64,000 nt of DNA, taken from positions 70,978 through 134,977 of the forward strand of contig UQIE01000005.1 of NCBI GenBank assembly GCA_900541065.1. The letters are read 5' to 3'. Below, piece by piece: positions 52,665 through 61,582 of this stretch (its first letter is position 1; the number at the start of each line of letters is the position of its first letter). The notes under the pieces are model-generated. The model did no database searches. It worked only from the letters and a program-made list of their open reading frames with translations, and had not been told where the DNA came from. This stretch comes from an uncultured Collinsella sp. (lineage in GTDB: Bacteria; Actinomycetota; Coriobacteriia; Coriobacteriales; Coriobacteriaceae). A program made the position numbers and the translations under genes.

Positions 52665-53261
52665 ATGAGTGCAAATCACAGTCTGCAAAAACTGCTCGAT
52701 GAACTGGGCCGTCTGCCGGGCATTGGTCCCAAGTCGGCCCAGCGCATCGCCTATTACCTGCTCGAGGCCGATGCCGAGGAGGCCCGCCGCCTGGCCGAGG
52801 CCATCCTGGAGGTCAAGCAGGAGGTCCACTTTTGCAGCCGCTGCTTTAACTACGCCACGGCCGACGAGTGCTCCATCTGCCAGGACCCGATGCGCGATAC
52901 CACTCGCATTTGCGTTGTGGGCGAGCCGCGCGACGTCCAGGCGATCGAGCGCACGGGCAGCTACCACGGTCTCTACCACGTATTGGGCGGCGTGATCAGT
53001 CCCATGGACAAGATTGGTCCCGAGCAGTTGCACATCCGCGAGCTGCTGGCGCGTCTGGGCCACGAGGATATCCATGAGGTCATCATTGCCACCAACCCCA
53101 ACATCGAGGGCGAGACCACGGCGAGCTACCTGGCCCGCACTATCAAGCCGTTGGGCGTCGAGGTGTCGCGTCTGGCAAGCGGCCTTCCCGTGGGCGGCGA
53201 CCTGGAGTATGCCGACGAGCTTACGCTTGGCCGCGCCATCGAGGCCCGCCGCGCGATTTAG
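52665..53261 (+). CDS. recR: Recombination mediator RecR
   Basis: The protein is 198 residues. The helix-hairpin-helix LPGIGPKSAQRIAYYLL, zinc finger CSRCFNYATADECSIC and Toprim domain (ICVVGEPRDVQAIERTG) are complete. RecR works with RecO to load RecA at gaps. The gene follows ybaB by 13 bases and has no clear ribosome site, so it may be translationally coupled. Confidence 0.95.
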   Translation: MSANHSLQKLLDELGRLPGIGPKSAQRIAYYLLEADAEEARRLAEAILEVKQEVHFCSRCFNYATADECSICQDPMRDTTRICVVGEPRDVQAIERTGSYHGLYHVLGGVISPMDKIGPEQLHIRELLARLGHEDIHEVIIATNPNIEGETTASYLARTIKPLGVEVSRLASGLPVGGDLEYADELTLGRAIEARRAI

Positions 53262-53298
53262 GTGGCGAGCCTGCTCCTGCCGTATGTTTTCCTCGCGA

Positions 53299-53328
53299 CG
53301 CACGGGGTAGTCATAATTTCCCCGTGCG
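53299..53328. terminator. Hairpin after recR
   Basis: A 9-bp stem CGCACGGGG/CCCCGTGCG with a 12-base loop, 38 bases after the recR stop. It lacks a T run, so termination is uncertain. Confidence 0.5.
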
Positions 53329-53466
53329 ACTGTGAGTTTGTTGTGCAACAAAGATGCTTCGTATCCGCTTATCGCATGGATGCTTCCGCTCGCATCCTTA
53401 ATTTGTCCATTCGTTGCGCAACCTTTTTGGTTCGCTGATACACTCAAATACGGATTCGAATGAATG

Positions 53467-53491
53467 CGCCGCTCCCGAGCGGCGTGTTTTT
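53467..53491 (+). terminator. Terminator-like hairpin ahead of the second kinase module
   Basis: CGCCGCT (53467-53473) and AGCGGCG (53478-53484) with a CCCG loop are followed by TGTTTTTG. It ends 16 bases before the next start and directly precedes GGAGGAG, so it may be an attenuator for the module. Confidence 0.7.
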
Positions 53492-53506
53492 GTTGGAGGA
53501 GAACGC

Positions 53507-54412
53507 ATGCGGCCCGGTGGCACTCAGACAAAGCGCGGCGCCGCGGTGCGCATACGACGCCGACTGGGCTTGGCGCCGCGGGCGTACGCACTGCTATCGT
53601 GCTCGCTGGTGCTGGTCATAGCTGGCGTTTCTGCCTATGGCATGACCGTGCCGTCCATGATGCAGGCGCATGCCGCACGCGAACCGCGCGTGGGGCATGA
53701 GGTCAAAAGCGATCTGGGCACCACGACTGGATATGCTTGGGCAAGTGTGGTCGGGCATATTGTGTTTGGCACCGACGATGCGGACGGCGCCGAGGCCCCG
53801 GACAACGAAGTCACGCTTGCCAATGGCAAAACCATCGTGCTCACCAACACCAAGATCATCGATCGGTTGTCCAACAATAGCGTGGCGGCAACGGTGAATA
53901 AGGTCGAGCAGCAAAAGGAGCAGGACGCCCAGCAGTCCGGAAAGCCCGGTAGCTCGGATACTTCTGGCTCCGGCTCGGGTTCATCGAGTTCGGGCGGCGG
54001 CTCTGGGTCGGGTTCCTCTACCGGAGGGTCTGGAAACGGCGGCTCGATGGGCGGCAACACTGACAACGATGCAAACTCCGGTGGCCTTTCCGCTGCCGAG
54101 GAAGAGAGCATTCACAGTTGGCTTGTGACCAAGTACAACATGCTCGACGGCTATGTTTCTCGTGCCAATGACGTGGTCTCGACCTATAACTCTACGGGAG
54201 ATCCCAGACCGTGCGACAGCCTGGTCGGGGAGATGTTTGTCATTCGAGCCGAGTTCGGTCGTCAGACATTCTCGCCCCGGTCAAAGTGGTATCAGCAGTA
54301 TGCCAATCTGTGGGGCTGTTACACCAACCTATGTCAATGGGTCGGCCATTACGGCGATGATGACGTCGCGCTCGGTAACTTCAACAATAACGTGGCGGCG
54401 CTTGCCCTATGA
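53507..54412 (+). CDS. Exported protein with Ser/Gly-rich linker, first gene of the second kinase module
   Basis: The protein is 301 residues from ATG 53507, after GGAGGAG. A basic N-terminus and one helix (YALLSCSLVLVIAGVSAYGM) place the rest outside the cell. A Gly/Ser linker (about 150-200) joins two small domains; the C-terminal one has two Cys (WGCYTNLCQW) that may pair. The stop overlaps the start of the kinase gene, which suggests that it is a sensor or target of that kinase. No family recognised. Confidence 0.75.
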   Translation: MRPGGTQTKRGAAVRIRRRLGLAPRAYALLSCSLVLVIAGVSAYGMTVPSMMQAHAAREPRVGHEVKSDLGTTTGYAWASVVGHIVFGTDDADGAEAPDNEVTLANGKTIVLTNTKIIDRLSNNSVAATVNKVEQQKEQDAQQSGKPGSSDTSGSGSGSSSSGGGSGSGSSTGGSGNGGSMGGNTDNDANSGGLSAAEEESIHSWLVTKYNMLDGYVSRANDVVSTYNSTGDPRPCDSLVGEMFVIRAEFGRQTFSPRSKWYQQYANLWGCYTNLCQWVGHYGDDDVALGNFNNNVAALAL

Positions 54413-56253
54413 TGACCGATCTTGCATCCACCACACCACAATCGCTCGGTCGCGATCCCATGGTCGGCCTGCGCCTGGCGCGTGTCGACGGGTTTGAGCC
54501 GGCCATTGCACTCGGTCAGGACGAACTGCCTGCCTATCTGCGTCGTTTTACGATGCTGTTTGCCGACGATGCCACCATGCCCCGTGGCGGTATCGGCCGC
54601 GTGACGCGTGCCGTCAACGCCCAAGGCGAGGCCGTGGCACTCAAGCAGCTCATCTTGCCGACGCGCGATGAGTTTGACGACGATGCCGCTCACGAGGCGC
54701 TGGTCGCCAAGTTCAAGGCGGCGTTTCGCGAGGAATACGAATGCCATCGCGCCCTTTCGGGCCTTAAGGGCTTTCCCCGCCTCTATGGCTGGGGCGAGGT
54801 CGACGGTGTGCCTGCAATTGTCATGGAATGGGTCGAGGGCGAGACGCTCGCCCGCTTGCGTTCGCGACTCGCCGTGGACGATGCCGGACGTCTGTCGCCG
54901 CTCGTGGCGGCGCGTCTGGGTCGCGACCTGTTCGATTTGCTCTGCCGTATGAGCCTGGTGGGCGAGGGCTTTGTCCATCGCGATATCTCGCCCGCTAATA
55001 TTATGGTGCGCATGGCGCGTCTACCGCTTGACCGGCAGCTTGCCGAGGGCACCTTTGACCTGTGCCTGATCGACTTTGGCTCGTCGCTGGCGCTTGAGCC
55101 TGCGTCGGCCGTGGCCGGTACCGGCGGCAAGGCGTCGTTTACGGAGCGTTATGCCACGCTGCGTCGCGCGACGGTTGCCTATGCCCCGCCCGAGATGCTC
55201 ACCGACGATATTCCCGACCTGCGCGCTTTGCGTATGTCGCCGGCGATTGACGTCTACGCCGCGGCAAGCACGGTTTACGAGCTCATTGCCGGCGTCGCGC
55301 CATACGAAGCCGCGCCGAGCACTTCGGGCACCTCGGGTTCGCGCAAAAAGACGCGCGACATCGCGAGCCCCTACCGTCTCAAGATGGACACGCGGCCCGA
55401 TTATCCCATTGGTGCCCATGCGCCCGGTTGTGATTTGACTCAGCTGCTTCGTCGTGAGCCCGATGTGGCGCTCGCTGCGGCCGAGCAGGCCCAGCAGCTA
55501 GGGCTTGAGCCGGATTCCGAAGAGCTACGCGATGCGCTGGCGTTTGTCGATGCCCAGCTGTTCGACGTGGTGATGGCCTGTCTGTCCAGCCATCAAAAAG
55601 ATCGTCCCGAGCCGGCGGCGGTCGAGGCGGCGCTCTCGGCGTTTTGTGACCACTATGCGCAAAATGTCGGTCGTTCGCTCCGCGGCGAGCCGCTCACGCC
55701 GTGCCCCATGGATGCGTCTGGCCGCGCGGTTCGTCGCGCGCTGATGGTCGGCGCGACGGGCGTCTGTGGCGTGGTTTGGGCTGTGGTCGTGGTTTCGGCC
55801 GCGCTGCTGGCGTCGGGCGCTCGCGTGACGGCGACTTTGGGATCGCTCGTGTGGTCTGGGTCGCTACCGGGTATTATTGCCGCACTGGCGTTGGCGCTGC
55901 CAGGCATAGCCGGCGTTGCCGCGGGGGCACTTGCGCGCGATCGGCGCTCGGGGTTCCTGCAGGGTGTGTTTGCGCTTTCTGCCTGCGAGGTTCCGGTGCT
56001 GGTTGTGGCTGCATGTAGCGTATTTTCCCAACGCGCCGTGACGGACGGCCTTGTTGCCGCTCTGGTTGCAACCTATACGCTTACGTGGTTTTTGCTTGCG
56101 ATGGGCTTTGCCTTTGAACTTCCCGTTTCGGCACCACGACGCACAAAAGCCCAGATGGCGACTCCGCTTGCCGGTGGAGCCGCAGCTGCCCGTACTTTTG
56201 GCGGACCTGTCGAAGTATCGTCCGATTCTATTTCTACGACCAAGGAGGCCTAG
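54409..56253 (+). CDS. Ser/Thr protein kinase-like protein with C-terminal membrane helices
   Basis: The protein is 614 residues (start at ATG 54409 or the adjacent ATG 54412). The kinase core has a Gly-rich stretch GGIGRVTRAV, ALKQLIL, HRDISPANIM and IDFGSS, with APPEM. The DFG is followed by SS and the insert before PEM is long. About five hydrophobic helices fill 435-590. It forms an overlapping operon with the exported protein before it and the FHA protein after it. Confidence 0.88.
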   Translation: MMTDLASTTPQSLGRDPMVGLRLARVDGFEPAIALGQDELPAYLRRFTMLFADDATMPRGGIGRVTRAVNAQGEAVALKQLILPTRDEFDDDAAHEALVAKFKAAFREEYECHRALSGLKGFPRLYGWGEVDGVPAIVMEWVEGETLARLRSRLAVDDAGRLSPLVAARLGRDLFDLLCRMSLVGEGFVHRDISPANIMVRMARLPLDRQLAEGTFDLCLIDFGSSLALEPASAVAGTGGKASFTERYATLRRATVAYAPPEMLTDDIPDLRALRMSPAIDVYAAASTVYELIAGVAPYEAAPSTSGTSGSRKKTRDIASPYRLKMDTRPDYPIGAHAPGCDLTQLLRREPDVALAAAEQAQQLGLEPDSEELRDALAFVDAQLFDVVMACLSSHQKDRPEPAAVEAALSAFCDHYAQNVGRSLRGEPLTPCPMDASGRAVRRALMVGATGVCGVVWAVVVVSAALLASGARVTATLGSLVWSGSLPGIIAALALALPGIAGVAAGALARDRRSGFLQGVFALSACEVPVLVVAACSVFSQRAVTDGLVAALVATYTLTWFLLAMGFAFELPVSAPRRTKAQMATPLAGGAAAARTFGGPVEVSSDSISTTKEA

Positions 56254-56256
56254 GTC

Positions 56257-57195
56257 ATGGCATCTCAAGTTGAGCTCACCCCATGCGGGGCCATGTTTGA
56301 CATCTTTAAGCGCGCGGCGCATCTGAGCCATATCGAGCTGTGCGGCTTGGTGCTTTCGTCCCGTCCGCTCGCCGACGGCCGCAGCCCGCAGAGCCGAGCC
56401 GCCGATCGCTCTTGGGTTTCCCGCTTTATCGTTCGCGCGCCGGTCGGCACGCTTCAGCATCGCTACTTTGCCGAATACGGTACCTCGGCTGCGCGTATTA
56501 TGTCGCAACTGGCCCTGCGCCAGCGCAATCCCATGGACTCCACGGCTGTGATCAATATGGTGTGCGGTCCTGCAGGTGAACCGATGGTACGCGCGCTCGA
56601 AGAGTGCCACCAGGACACGAATCTCTATCGCAACGCGCTCGATCGCCTGTCCCAGGCGGCGGAACTCATGCCCGCCGAGCGCGCCGAGGCCGTGCTGGTG
56701 CTGTTTGTCGCCGTCGGTTGTTCGGCGGATGTGCGGTCCTCGGTGAACTATGCCATCGACTACGCGCACGCGACCTGTGGCGGAGGCACATCCACGCCGC
56801 GTTCGCTTGGCATGTCGATGACCGCGGGCGAACGCGAACCCGCCCCGGCGCACCCCTTGGGCTTGCTGCGCGTACAAAACAGTTTTGTCGTGAGCGCCCC
56901 GCGCTGGATTCAGCCGAGTGAGCAGGGTGTTGAGATTGGCGCGCTGGCCACTGGCGAGGGCGATATTACCGACGTCGGCGACGATGTCTCGGCCCGCCAT
57001 GCCCATATCTGGTGCGATGCTCAAAATATCTGGCACGTCGAGGACTTGTCGTCCACCAACGGAACCGTGGTGGTAAACGGGGCCACGCGCGTCTGCATTC
57101 AGGTCGAACCCGGCCGTTCCGCCCAACTCAATCCCGGCGACGAGCTCAAGCTCGGCGAATCCACTACCTACGCCATTCTCTTCGGTGCCCTCTAG
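56257..57195 (+). CDS. FHA-domain protein of the second kinase module
   Basis: The protein is 312 residues, after AAGGAGG at the end of the kinase gene. The N-terminal 190 residues have no recognised fold. The C-terminal FHA domain has DDVSARHAHIW, LSSTNGTVVVNG and LGESTTYAIL. It would read phosphothreonine made by the adjacent kinase. A 5'-truncated copy of its last 140 codons lies at 63513-63935. Confidence 0.9.
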   Translation: MASQVELTPCGAMFDIFKRAAHLSHIELCGLVLSSRPLADGRSPQSRAADRSWVSRFIVRAPVGTLQHRYFAEYGTSAARIMSQLALRQRNPMDSTAVINMVCGPAGEPMVRALEECHQDTNLYRNALDRLSQAAELMPAERAEAVLVLFVAVGCSADVRSSVNYAIDYAHATCGGGTSTPRSLGMSMTAGEREPAPAHPLGLLRVQNSFVVSAPRWIQPSEQGVEIGALATGEGDITDVGDDVSARHAHIWCDAQNIWHVEDLSSTNGTVVVNGATRVCIQVEPGRSAQLNPGDELKLGESTTYAILFGAL

Positions 57196-57227
57196 CCGGC
57201 AGATAGGGACGTTCCTTTTCTGCCGGC
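57195..57227 (+). terminator. Hairpin after the FHA gene, with a TAGGGAC repeat in its loop
   Basis: GCCGGCAGA (57195-57203) pairs with TCTGCCGGC (57219-57227). The loop holds TAGGGACGTTCCTTT. The first 24 bases are repeated after the truncated FHA copy at 63932. Confidence 0.65.
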
Positions 57228-57439
57228 ACTTGGGGACACTCCTTGGCGCACCAGAGCCGGTCGCCCAGGGATGGAGGGGCCATTTTGGCCCTTGGCGGTC
57301 AGTCGGGGCGAAACTAGAAGATCTTTCCGATTCGCGGCTGTTCATGCTTGTAGAGCATCTAAAACAATAGGATGTTATTCTGGAATATGCCGGGTGCGTG
57401 AACTTGCCTGTCTTAGCCTTAATAAGGTATAGGGGAGTT

Positions 57440-58145
57440 TGGCTCAGGGGTTCCGTCTTGTTCTTCAGCGCAGTATTGTGGGACAGATTTGCTGAGATTG
57501 GCGCCTTACACCGCAGAGCGCACGGAAGGCTCTCGATTTGTGTTCTGGCCCCAGAATACAGGGCCTGATACTTACCAACTGTGGCATGGATGTAACATCT
57601 GTAGAAATCAACCCTTTTGTTGTCGACCTTTGTAAGAAAAACACTGCCATCAACTCTTTGGATGACGAAACTAGGGTGCTTGAGGGGAGCCTTTACTCCC
57701 CTCTGAGAGATGACTCATGTTTTTCGCTTGTCGTTGTGAATCCTCCGTTACTGCCGATTCCGGATGAGATTCCTTATCCCTTCGTTTGAGATGGAGGACA
57801 ATCGGGTCTGGATAAAACACTTCGTATTCTTAAGGGTGGCGATACGCATTTAGAGAAAAACGGTAAATACTGCTAATAGGGGTGACGACGATGGTGCAGG
57901 GGCGACCCGCGATGCTCTCATCAATACGTCGGATACTTGGGAAATCAGGTCTAGATGCATGTATGATGATGCTGTGTGGCTATTCAATTAATCCGCGTTC
58001 CGAATGGGTGCAGGGTATAGCTGCGACATCGTATGCTTTTGACCCGGCGCGATACTCAGATATTTCTGAGGCGGTTGACGAAGTTTATACGCACTATGCC
58101 GCGCAAGGCGTTTCGGAAGTTTGCACATCTACGTTACGGGCTTAG
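57440..58145 (+). pseudogene. Decayed SAM-dependent methyltransferase
   Basis: In one frame the sequence reads ALDLCSGPRIQGLILTNC, VTSVEINPFVVDLCKKN and VVVNPPLLPIPDE, the SAM-binding and NPP motifs of a small-molecule or protein methyltransferase. The frame is broken by TGA at 57787, by further stops near 57875, and by a frameshift; the C-terminal part continues from 57892 (MVQGRPAMLSSIRRILGKSG) to the stop at 58143-58145. A stop also interrupts the 5' end near 57494. The 57228-57440 stretch upstream shows only an unrecognised open fragment. Confidence 0.75.
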
Positions 58146-58270
58146 GTTTCTTCAAGCGAGCAGGCCGGTTGCGTTATTTCGAGCGATTTTTCTAGTCTAG
58201 ACGACAAAAGGCAAAGGATTTGATGGGTATAAAACGCGGACGTTTGTGGGCGGATGCTCAAATCTATTGT

Positions 58271-58314
58271 GGCAATCGGGCGGTTGAAAAAGATATTTCA
58301 ACCGCCCGATTGCC
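58271..58314. promoter_or_regulatory. 19-bp perfect hairpin upstream of the ABC exporter
   Basis: The arms 58271-58289 and 58296-58314 (GGCAATCGGGCGGTTGAAA and its complement) close a 6-base loop. There is no T run. It could be a leader attenuator for the exporter or a leftover element end. Confidence 0.6.
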
Positions 58315-58460
58315 AGGTTCGTCGGAGGAGATGTCCGATTCCGACTCTCTTGTAGGAAGAGCTTGAGATCGTATTGGCCCAAGGCAATCTTAAAGCAGTC
58401 TCATTGGCAAATCTTCGCTCCTGTTGTGTTGAGGTGTAAGGTATCAGTGATTGATGTTTT

Positions 58461-60113
58461 GTGGCGGGTAGATTGGGGCCTTCCTTGATTCGATGCGTTC
58501 TCTCGAGGTTCATCAGAGCAAAAGGGGCTTTCGTCTTCATTGCTATCACGGTGATTGGAACCGCTCTCTCCTATGCCATGCCATACGTGAACGGGAAATT
58601 CTTAGATTTTCTTCTCGGTAACCGCAGCGAAAGAGACGCCGTACTCTTCGCGCTCCTGGTTGCGTCAATAGGAGTTTTCTCCACCCTCTTTACTTATTTT
58701 GCAGGAACACTTTCCATTCGCATAACCACGAGACTTTCCTTTGATCTTCTCAGGGAGGCCGTCTTGCGTTTTGAAAGAGACGATTACTTGGTGAGTCGGA
58801 CCATCGATCCAGCCTATACAACGCAACGGATTATTTCCGACTCCAGCGTGGTCTCATCCTTCGTTTTGGCGAATTTTATCAGTGCGCCGCTGTCCATTGT
58901 AGCCATTCCCATCGTATTGCTTATCATATGGTCAATTGATTCAACTCTCGCGGTGTTTTCCATCATTCTCCTCATCGTGTATTTCTGTGTAATTACTGGG
59001 TTGAGGAAACTTTTGTATAGGGTCACGTATGAGAAGAAAGAGGCGGACAGCGCCTTTTACGCCGCAATTGCATCGCAGCTTAATCAGATTCTCAACATTC
59101 AACTGACATCTTCGTACGGCAAGAGCGAACAAGCGCTCGACGCTGGGTTTAAGAGCTATTTTCCCAAAGTTTTGCGCTCCGGAAAGCTATCATATTCTCT
59201 GACATCGCTCGATGGTCTTTTCGCAGCGTTGTTTCAAGCGGTGATACTTGTTGTTTCCGGAGTACGAATCATTAACGGAACTATGTCAATAGGCGAGTAC
59301 ACTATCATCGGTACATACTTCGCGGTTCTCTTTAAGACTTTGAAAAGTATGATGTCATTGTTCAAATCCTATCAAGATGCCAAAGCATCATGGGATAGGA
59401 CGGCTATCGCGACGAGAGAAAAGGAGAGATCGGGGTGGAATCGGACCGATTTAGCTAAACTCGATGAAATAAATGACATTTCGGTATCTGATTTGGAATT
59501 CTCGGTTGCCCTTCCAGACGGATCTGTCCGAGAGGTCCTCGGCGGGTTTTCTTTCAAGTTTTCCGGTCCTGGTACATATTGCATAGTTGGGGAAAACGGA
59601 AGAGGCAAGACGTCACTTCTTTACTTGATGCTCGGGCTATACTCATCGAAAGGCAAAGTAAAATACAACGGCGTGCCAATCGAAGAATGCGACTTGGATT
59701 ACATACGTGCGAGAGAGATATCGTGCTGCCCACAGTCGTGCTTCGCGCCGGACGAAACGGTGAAAGAGCTGTTAGAGTATTTCGACACGCCCTTTTCTTC
59801 CTATCACCGGGGTGTAGATGGCCTACTTTCGCTGGAAAACAGCGTGAAGGAGTTGCTCGGGAAACGTTGCTCCGCGCTTTCGGGCGGTGAGCTGCGCCGA
59901 GTGTACTTATGGTCGGCGATTTCACGCAAGTCGTCAGTTTTGGTACTCGACGAGCCCACGACTGGGTTAGACGCTGTAAGCCGCGCCGAGCTTGCGGCCT
60001 ATGTTAAGCGCAACAAGCAAAGCCAGCTGATCATCGTTGTCTCTCACGATGACGAGATGGTCGGCGCGGTAGAAGGGGTAGTGGATTTAGGCAGCATGTA
60101 CCAGGGTAAATGA
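58461..60113 (+). CDS. ABC exporter half-transporter (membrane plus ATPase domain)
   Basis: The protein is about 550 residues; the start is GTG 58461 or a nearby TTG, neither with a strong ribosome site. Six membrane helices fill 1-300. The ATPase domain has Walker A GENGRGKT (from G377), the signature LSGGE (from S474), Walker B VLVLDEPTTGLD and VVSHDD. There is no N-terminal C39 peptidase. It faces the RiPP-like gene set from the other side and has the same low GC, so it is a candidate exporter for the peptides. A dimer would be needed. Confidence 0.88.
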   Translation: MAGRLGPSLIRCVLSRFIRAKGAFVFIAITVIGTALSYAMPYVNGKFLDFLLGNRSERDAVLFALLVASIGVFSTLFTYFAGTLSIRITTRLSFDLLREAVLRFERDDYLVSRTIDPAYTTQRIISDSSVVSSFVLANFISAPLSIVAIPIVLLIIWSIDSTLAVFSIILLIVYFCVITGLRKLLYRVTYEKKEADSAFYAAIASQLNQILNIQLTSSYGKSEQALDAGFKSYFPKVLRSGKLSYSLTSLDGLFAALFQAVILVVSGVRIINGTMSIGEYTIIGTYFAVLFKTLKSMMSLFKSYQDAKASWDRTAIATREKERSGWNRTDLAKLDEINDISVSDLEFSVALPDGSVREVLGGFSFKFSGPGTYCIVGENGRGKTSLLYLMLGLYSSKGKVKYNGVPIEECDLDYIRAREISCCPQSCFAPDETVKELLEYFDTPFSSYHRGVDGLLSLENSVKELLGKRCSALSGGELRRVYLWSAISRKSSVLVLDEPTTGLDAVSRAELAAYVKRNKQSQLIIVVSHDDEMVGAVEGVVDLGSMYQGK

Positions 60114-60484
60114 TGACAAGTGTAGTGCTACCCAACTGGCAGAGATAACAAAAAGGCGATGCAGATGCACGTAGCATTCAGGCGGTTCGGACTCGGTGCC
60201 TTCACGCCATCGCAACGCTTTCAGATATAGTTCTCGTTCTCTTACTAAAGGAAACTTTAGTCTACGTCATCTTGTCGAGACAGAGGTGAAGCGAAGTGTT
60301 GTCGCGACGTATCTTATTCCAGGTGGCTCAGTATCAGCGTGAGAATCGCACCAAAGTGTACTTACGATTCTCGTGTCCCACGGACAACATGAGCTGAGCA
60401 TTGAGGTTCCACCCTTTGCTGCAACTACACGGGGTTGGACGGCAATGAATATGCCGGGCCGCATACCACGCGCAGCGGGGGTCC

Positions 60485-60610
60485 ATGTCCCAGTATGTTG
60501 CCTACAGCAGCCTCGATGTCCACGCACACATCATCTCTGCCTTCGCGTTCAATCCATTTGCCGGAGAGTGCGAGGGTTGCCAGGCCGTAGAATTCGAGCC
60601 GAACAAATGA
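60485..60610 (+). pseudogene. IS110-type transposase N-terminal remnant
   Basis: A 41-codon fragment with SLDVHAHIISAFAFNPFAGE, resembling the start of IS110-family DEDD transposases, in which the Asp of LDVH is catalytic. It stops at TGA 60608. No downstream part of the transposase is found. The flanks 60114-60484 and 60611-60700 show no gene. Confidence 0.55.
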
Positions 60611-60705
60611 AATGCGGTATCAGCGCATAGGATTAAACTGACGATTGCTTTGCACTGAGAATACGCTTGGAAAGCCGCTATGGGTGGCGGCCCGGGTTAA
60701 ATAGA

Positions 60706-60748
60706 GAAGCCCGTCCGATCACTTTCATGTGGCGAACGGTCGGGCTTC
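60706..60748. terminator. Terminator between the ABC side and the RiPP-like operon
   Basis: GAAGCCCGTCCG pairs with CGGTCGGGCTTC with one mismatch; TTCTTATT follows on the plus strand. It lies 66 bases past the end of the membrane peptide gene on the minus strand and may serve both directions. Confidence 0.65.
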
Positions 60749-60813
60749 TTATTCCACTTGCCAATGCTCGGCTCATATTGGAAGAAAGCTACGCTAATGT
60801 TTGCGTGACACAC

Positions 60814-60921
60814 CTATTTTCTCCGAAGAAAGAGTCGGATAATGAAGAATAGAATTAAAAAAGGTGCCAGATATAACGCAAGTATAAAGGCTAATCCAAC
60901 GAGACCTTGCAATAATGGCAT
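60814..60921 (-). CDS. 35-residue membrane peptide at the end of the RiPP-like operon
   Basis: GGGAGGAG lies 3 bases before the ATG at 60921. The peptide is nearly all hydrophobic: MPLLQGLVGLAFILALYLAP, then FLILFFIIRLFLRRK. It should span the membrane once or twice with the basic tail inside. Its place after two precursor-like genes suggests an immunity or export accessory peptide. No family was recognised. Confidence 0.7.
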   Translation of the reverse strand: MPLLQGLVGLAFILALYLAPFLILFFIIRLFLRRK

Positions 60922-60999
60922 AACTCCTCCCAGACACGAGATTTTGGTATTTGTTCCCATCTTATTCTGAATTGGACCAAATAGTTCCTAGCCACAAAA

Positions 61000-61179
61000 C
61001 TACTCGTCAACTGGATCGCACCAATCTGCTGGCAAAACACAGCTTGATTCTTTATCGACATAGCACCAATCCGCAACAGGGCACTCGGCGATGTCGTAAA
61101 AATTGCATATATCAACTCCAAGACAACAAGGCTCAACGGGAGGATGTTCATTTGAACCAACAGGATGGATATGCTTCAT
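61000..61179 (-). CDS. Cys-rich precursor-like peptide B
   Basis: The product is 59 residues from ATG 61179 after GAGGAG. The leader MKHIHPVGSNEHPPVEP is followed by a core with C18, C19, C25, C33, C39, C47 and C54. Four cysteines have Asp exactly four residues on (C19-D23, C25-D29, C33-D37, C54-D58). It shares MKHIHP and the patterns DIC-x2-YD and D-W/Y-C with peptide A. It is 30 bases downstream of peptide A and on the same strand as the maturase. It has no signal peptide. The likely fate is thioether cross-linking by the maturase. Confidence 0.85.
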   Translation of the reverse strand: MKHIHPVGSNEHPPVEPCCLGVDICNFYDIAECPVADWCYVDKESSCVLPADWCDPVDE

Positions 61180-61209
61180 AACAGCTCCTCACCTTAATCC
61201 AATTAGAGA

Positions 61210-61413
61210 CTACGTTTGATCAATGCCACAGTGATCTACAACGCAGATGCTGCCGCCATCCATGTCATAGTCGCAGTAATCGTATGCACCACAGCCATCT
61301 GCTTTATCATAAACAGTACAGATGTCAGTAATGCCCAAGAGGCAGTCAAAAGACATCGGCTTCACGCCTGCCTCGTCGCCACTTCCTGGATTAATCGGAT
61401 GAATATGCTTCAC
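61210..61413 (-). CDS. Cys-rich precursor-like peptide A
   Basis: The product is 67 residues from GTG 61413, which follows GGGAGG at 5 bases; a longer frame upstream has no site. The leader begins MKHIHPINPGSGDEAG (first codon GTG). The core has C24, C32, C41, C47, C57 and C62. Asp follows at +4 for C32 and C41 and at +3 for C47, C57 and C62. Together with peptide B this gives six conserved cysteines. It lies 169 bases after the maturase stop; that gap has no other confident gene. Confidence 0.85.
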   Translation of the reverse strand: MKHIHPINPGSGDEAGVKPMSFDCLLGITDICTVYDKADGCGAYDYCDYDMDGGSICVVDHCGIDQT

Positions 61414-61582
61414 GACTACCTCCCTTTGAGTGCAGAAAAACCTCAATCTTGTGTATAACAAACCAAGATGTCTAGTTCACCATATTTCTAGAATGGTTTC
61501 GGTGAACGTAGCAATAAGCTTCGCAGACGGTAATCAGAAGAACGAACACCTCCACAATGGTGACAGCAATGCGCTGAACCGC

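Noticed and set aside
57195..57370. Short open frame after the FHA gene ending LFMLVEHLKQ
   Set aside because: It begins within the terminator hairpin and has no start signal; it may be a fragment but nothing identifies it.
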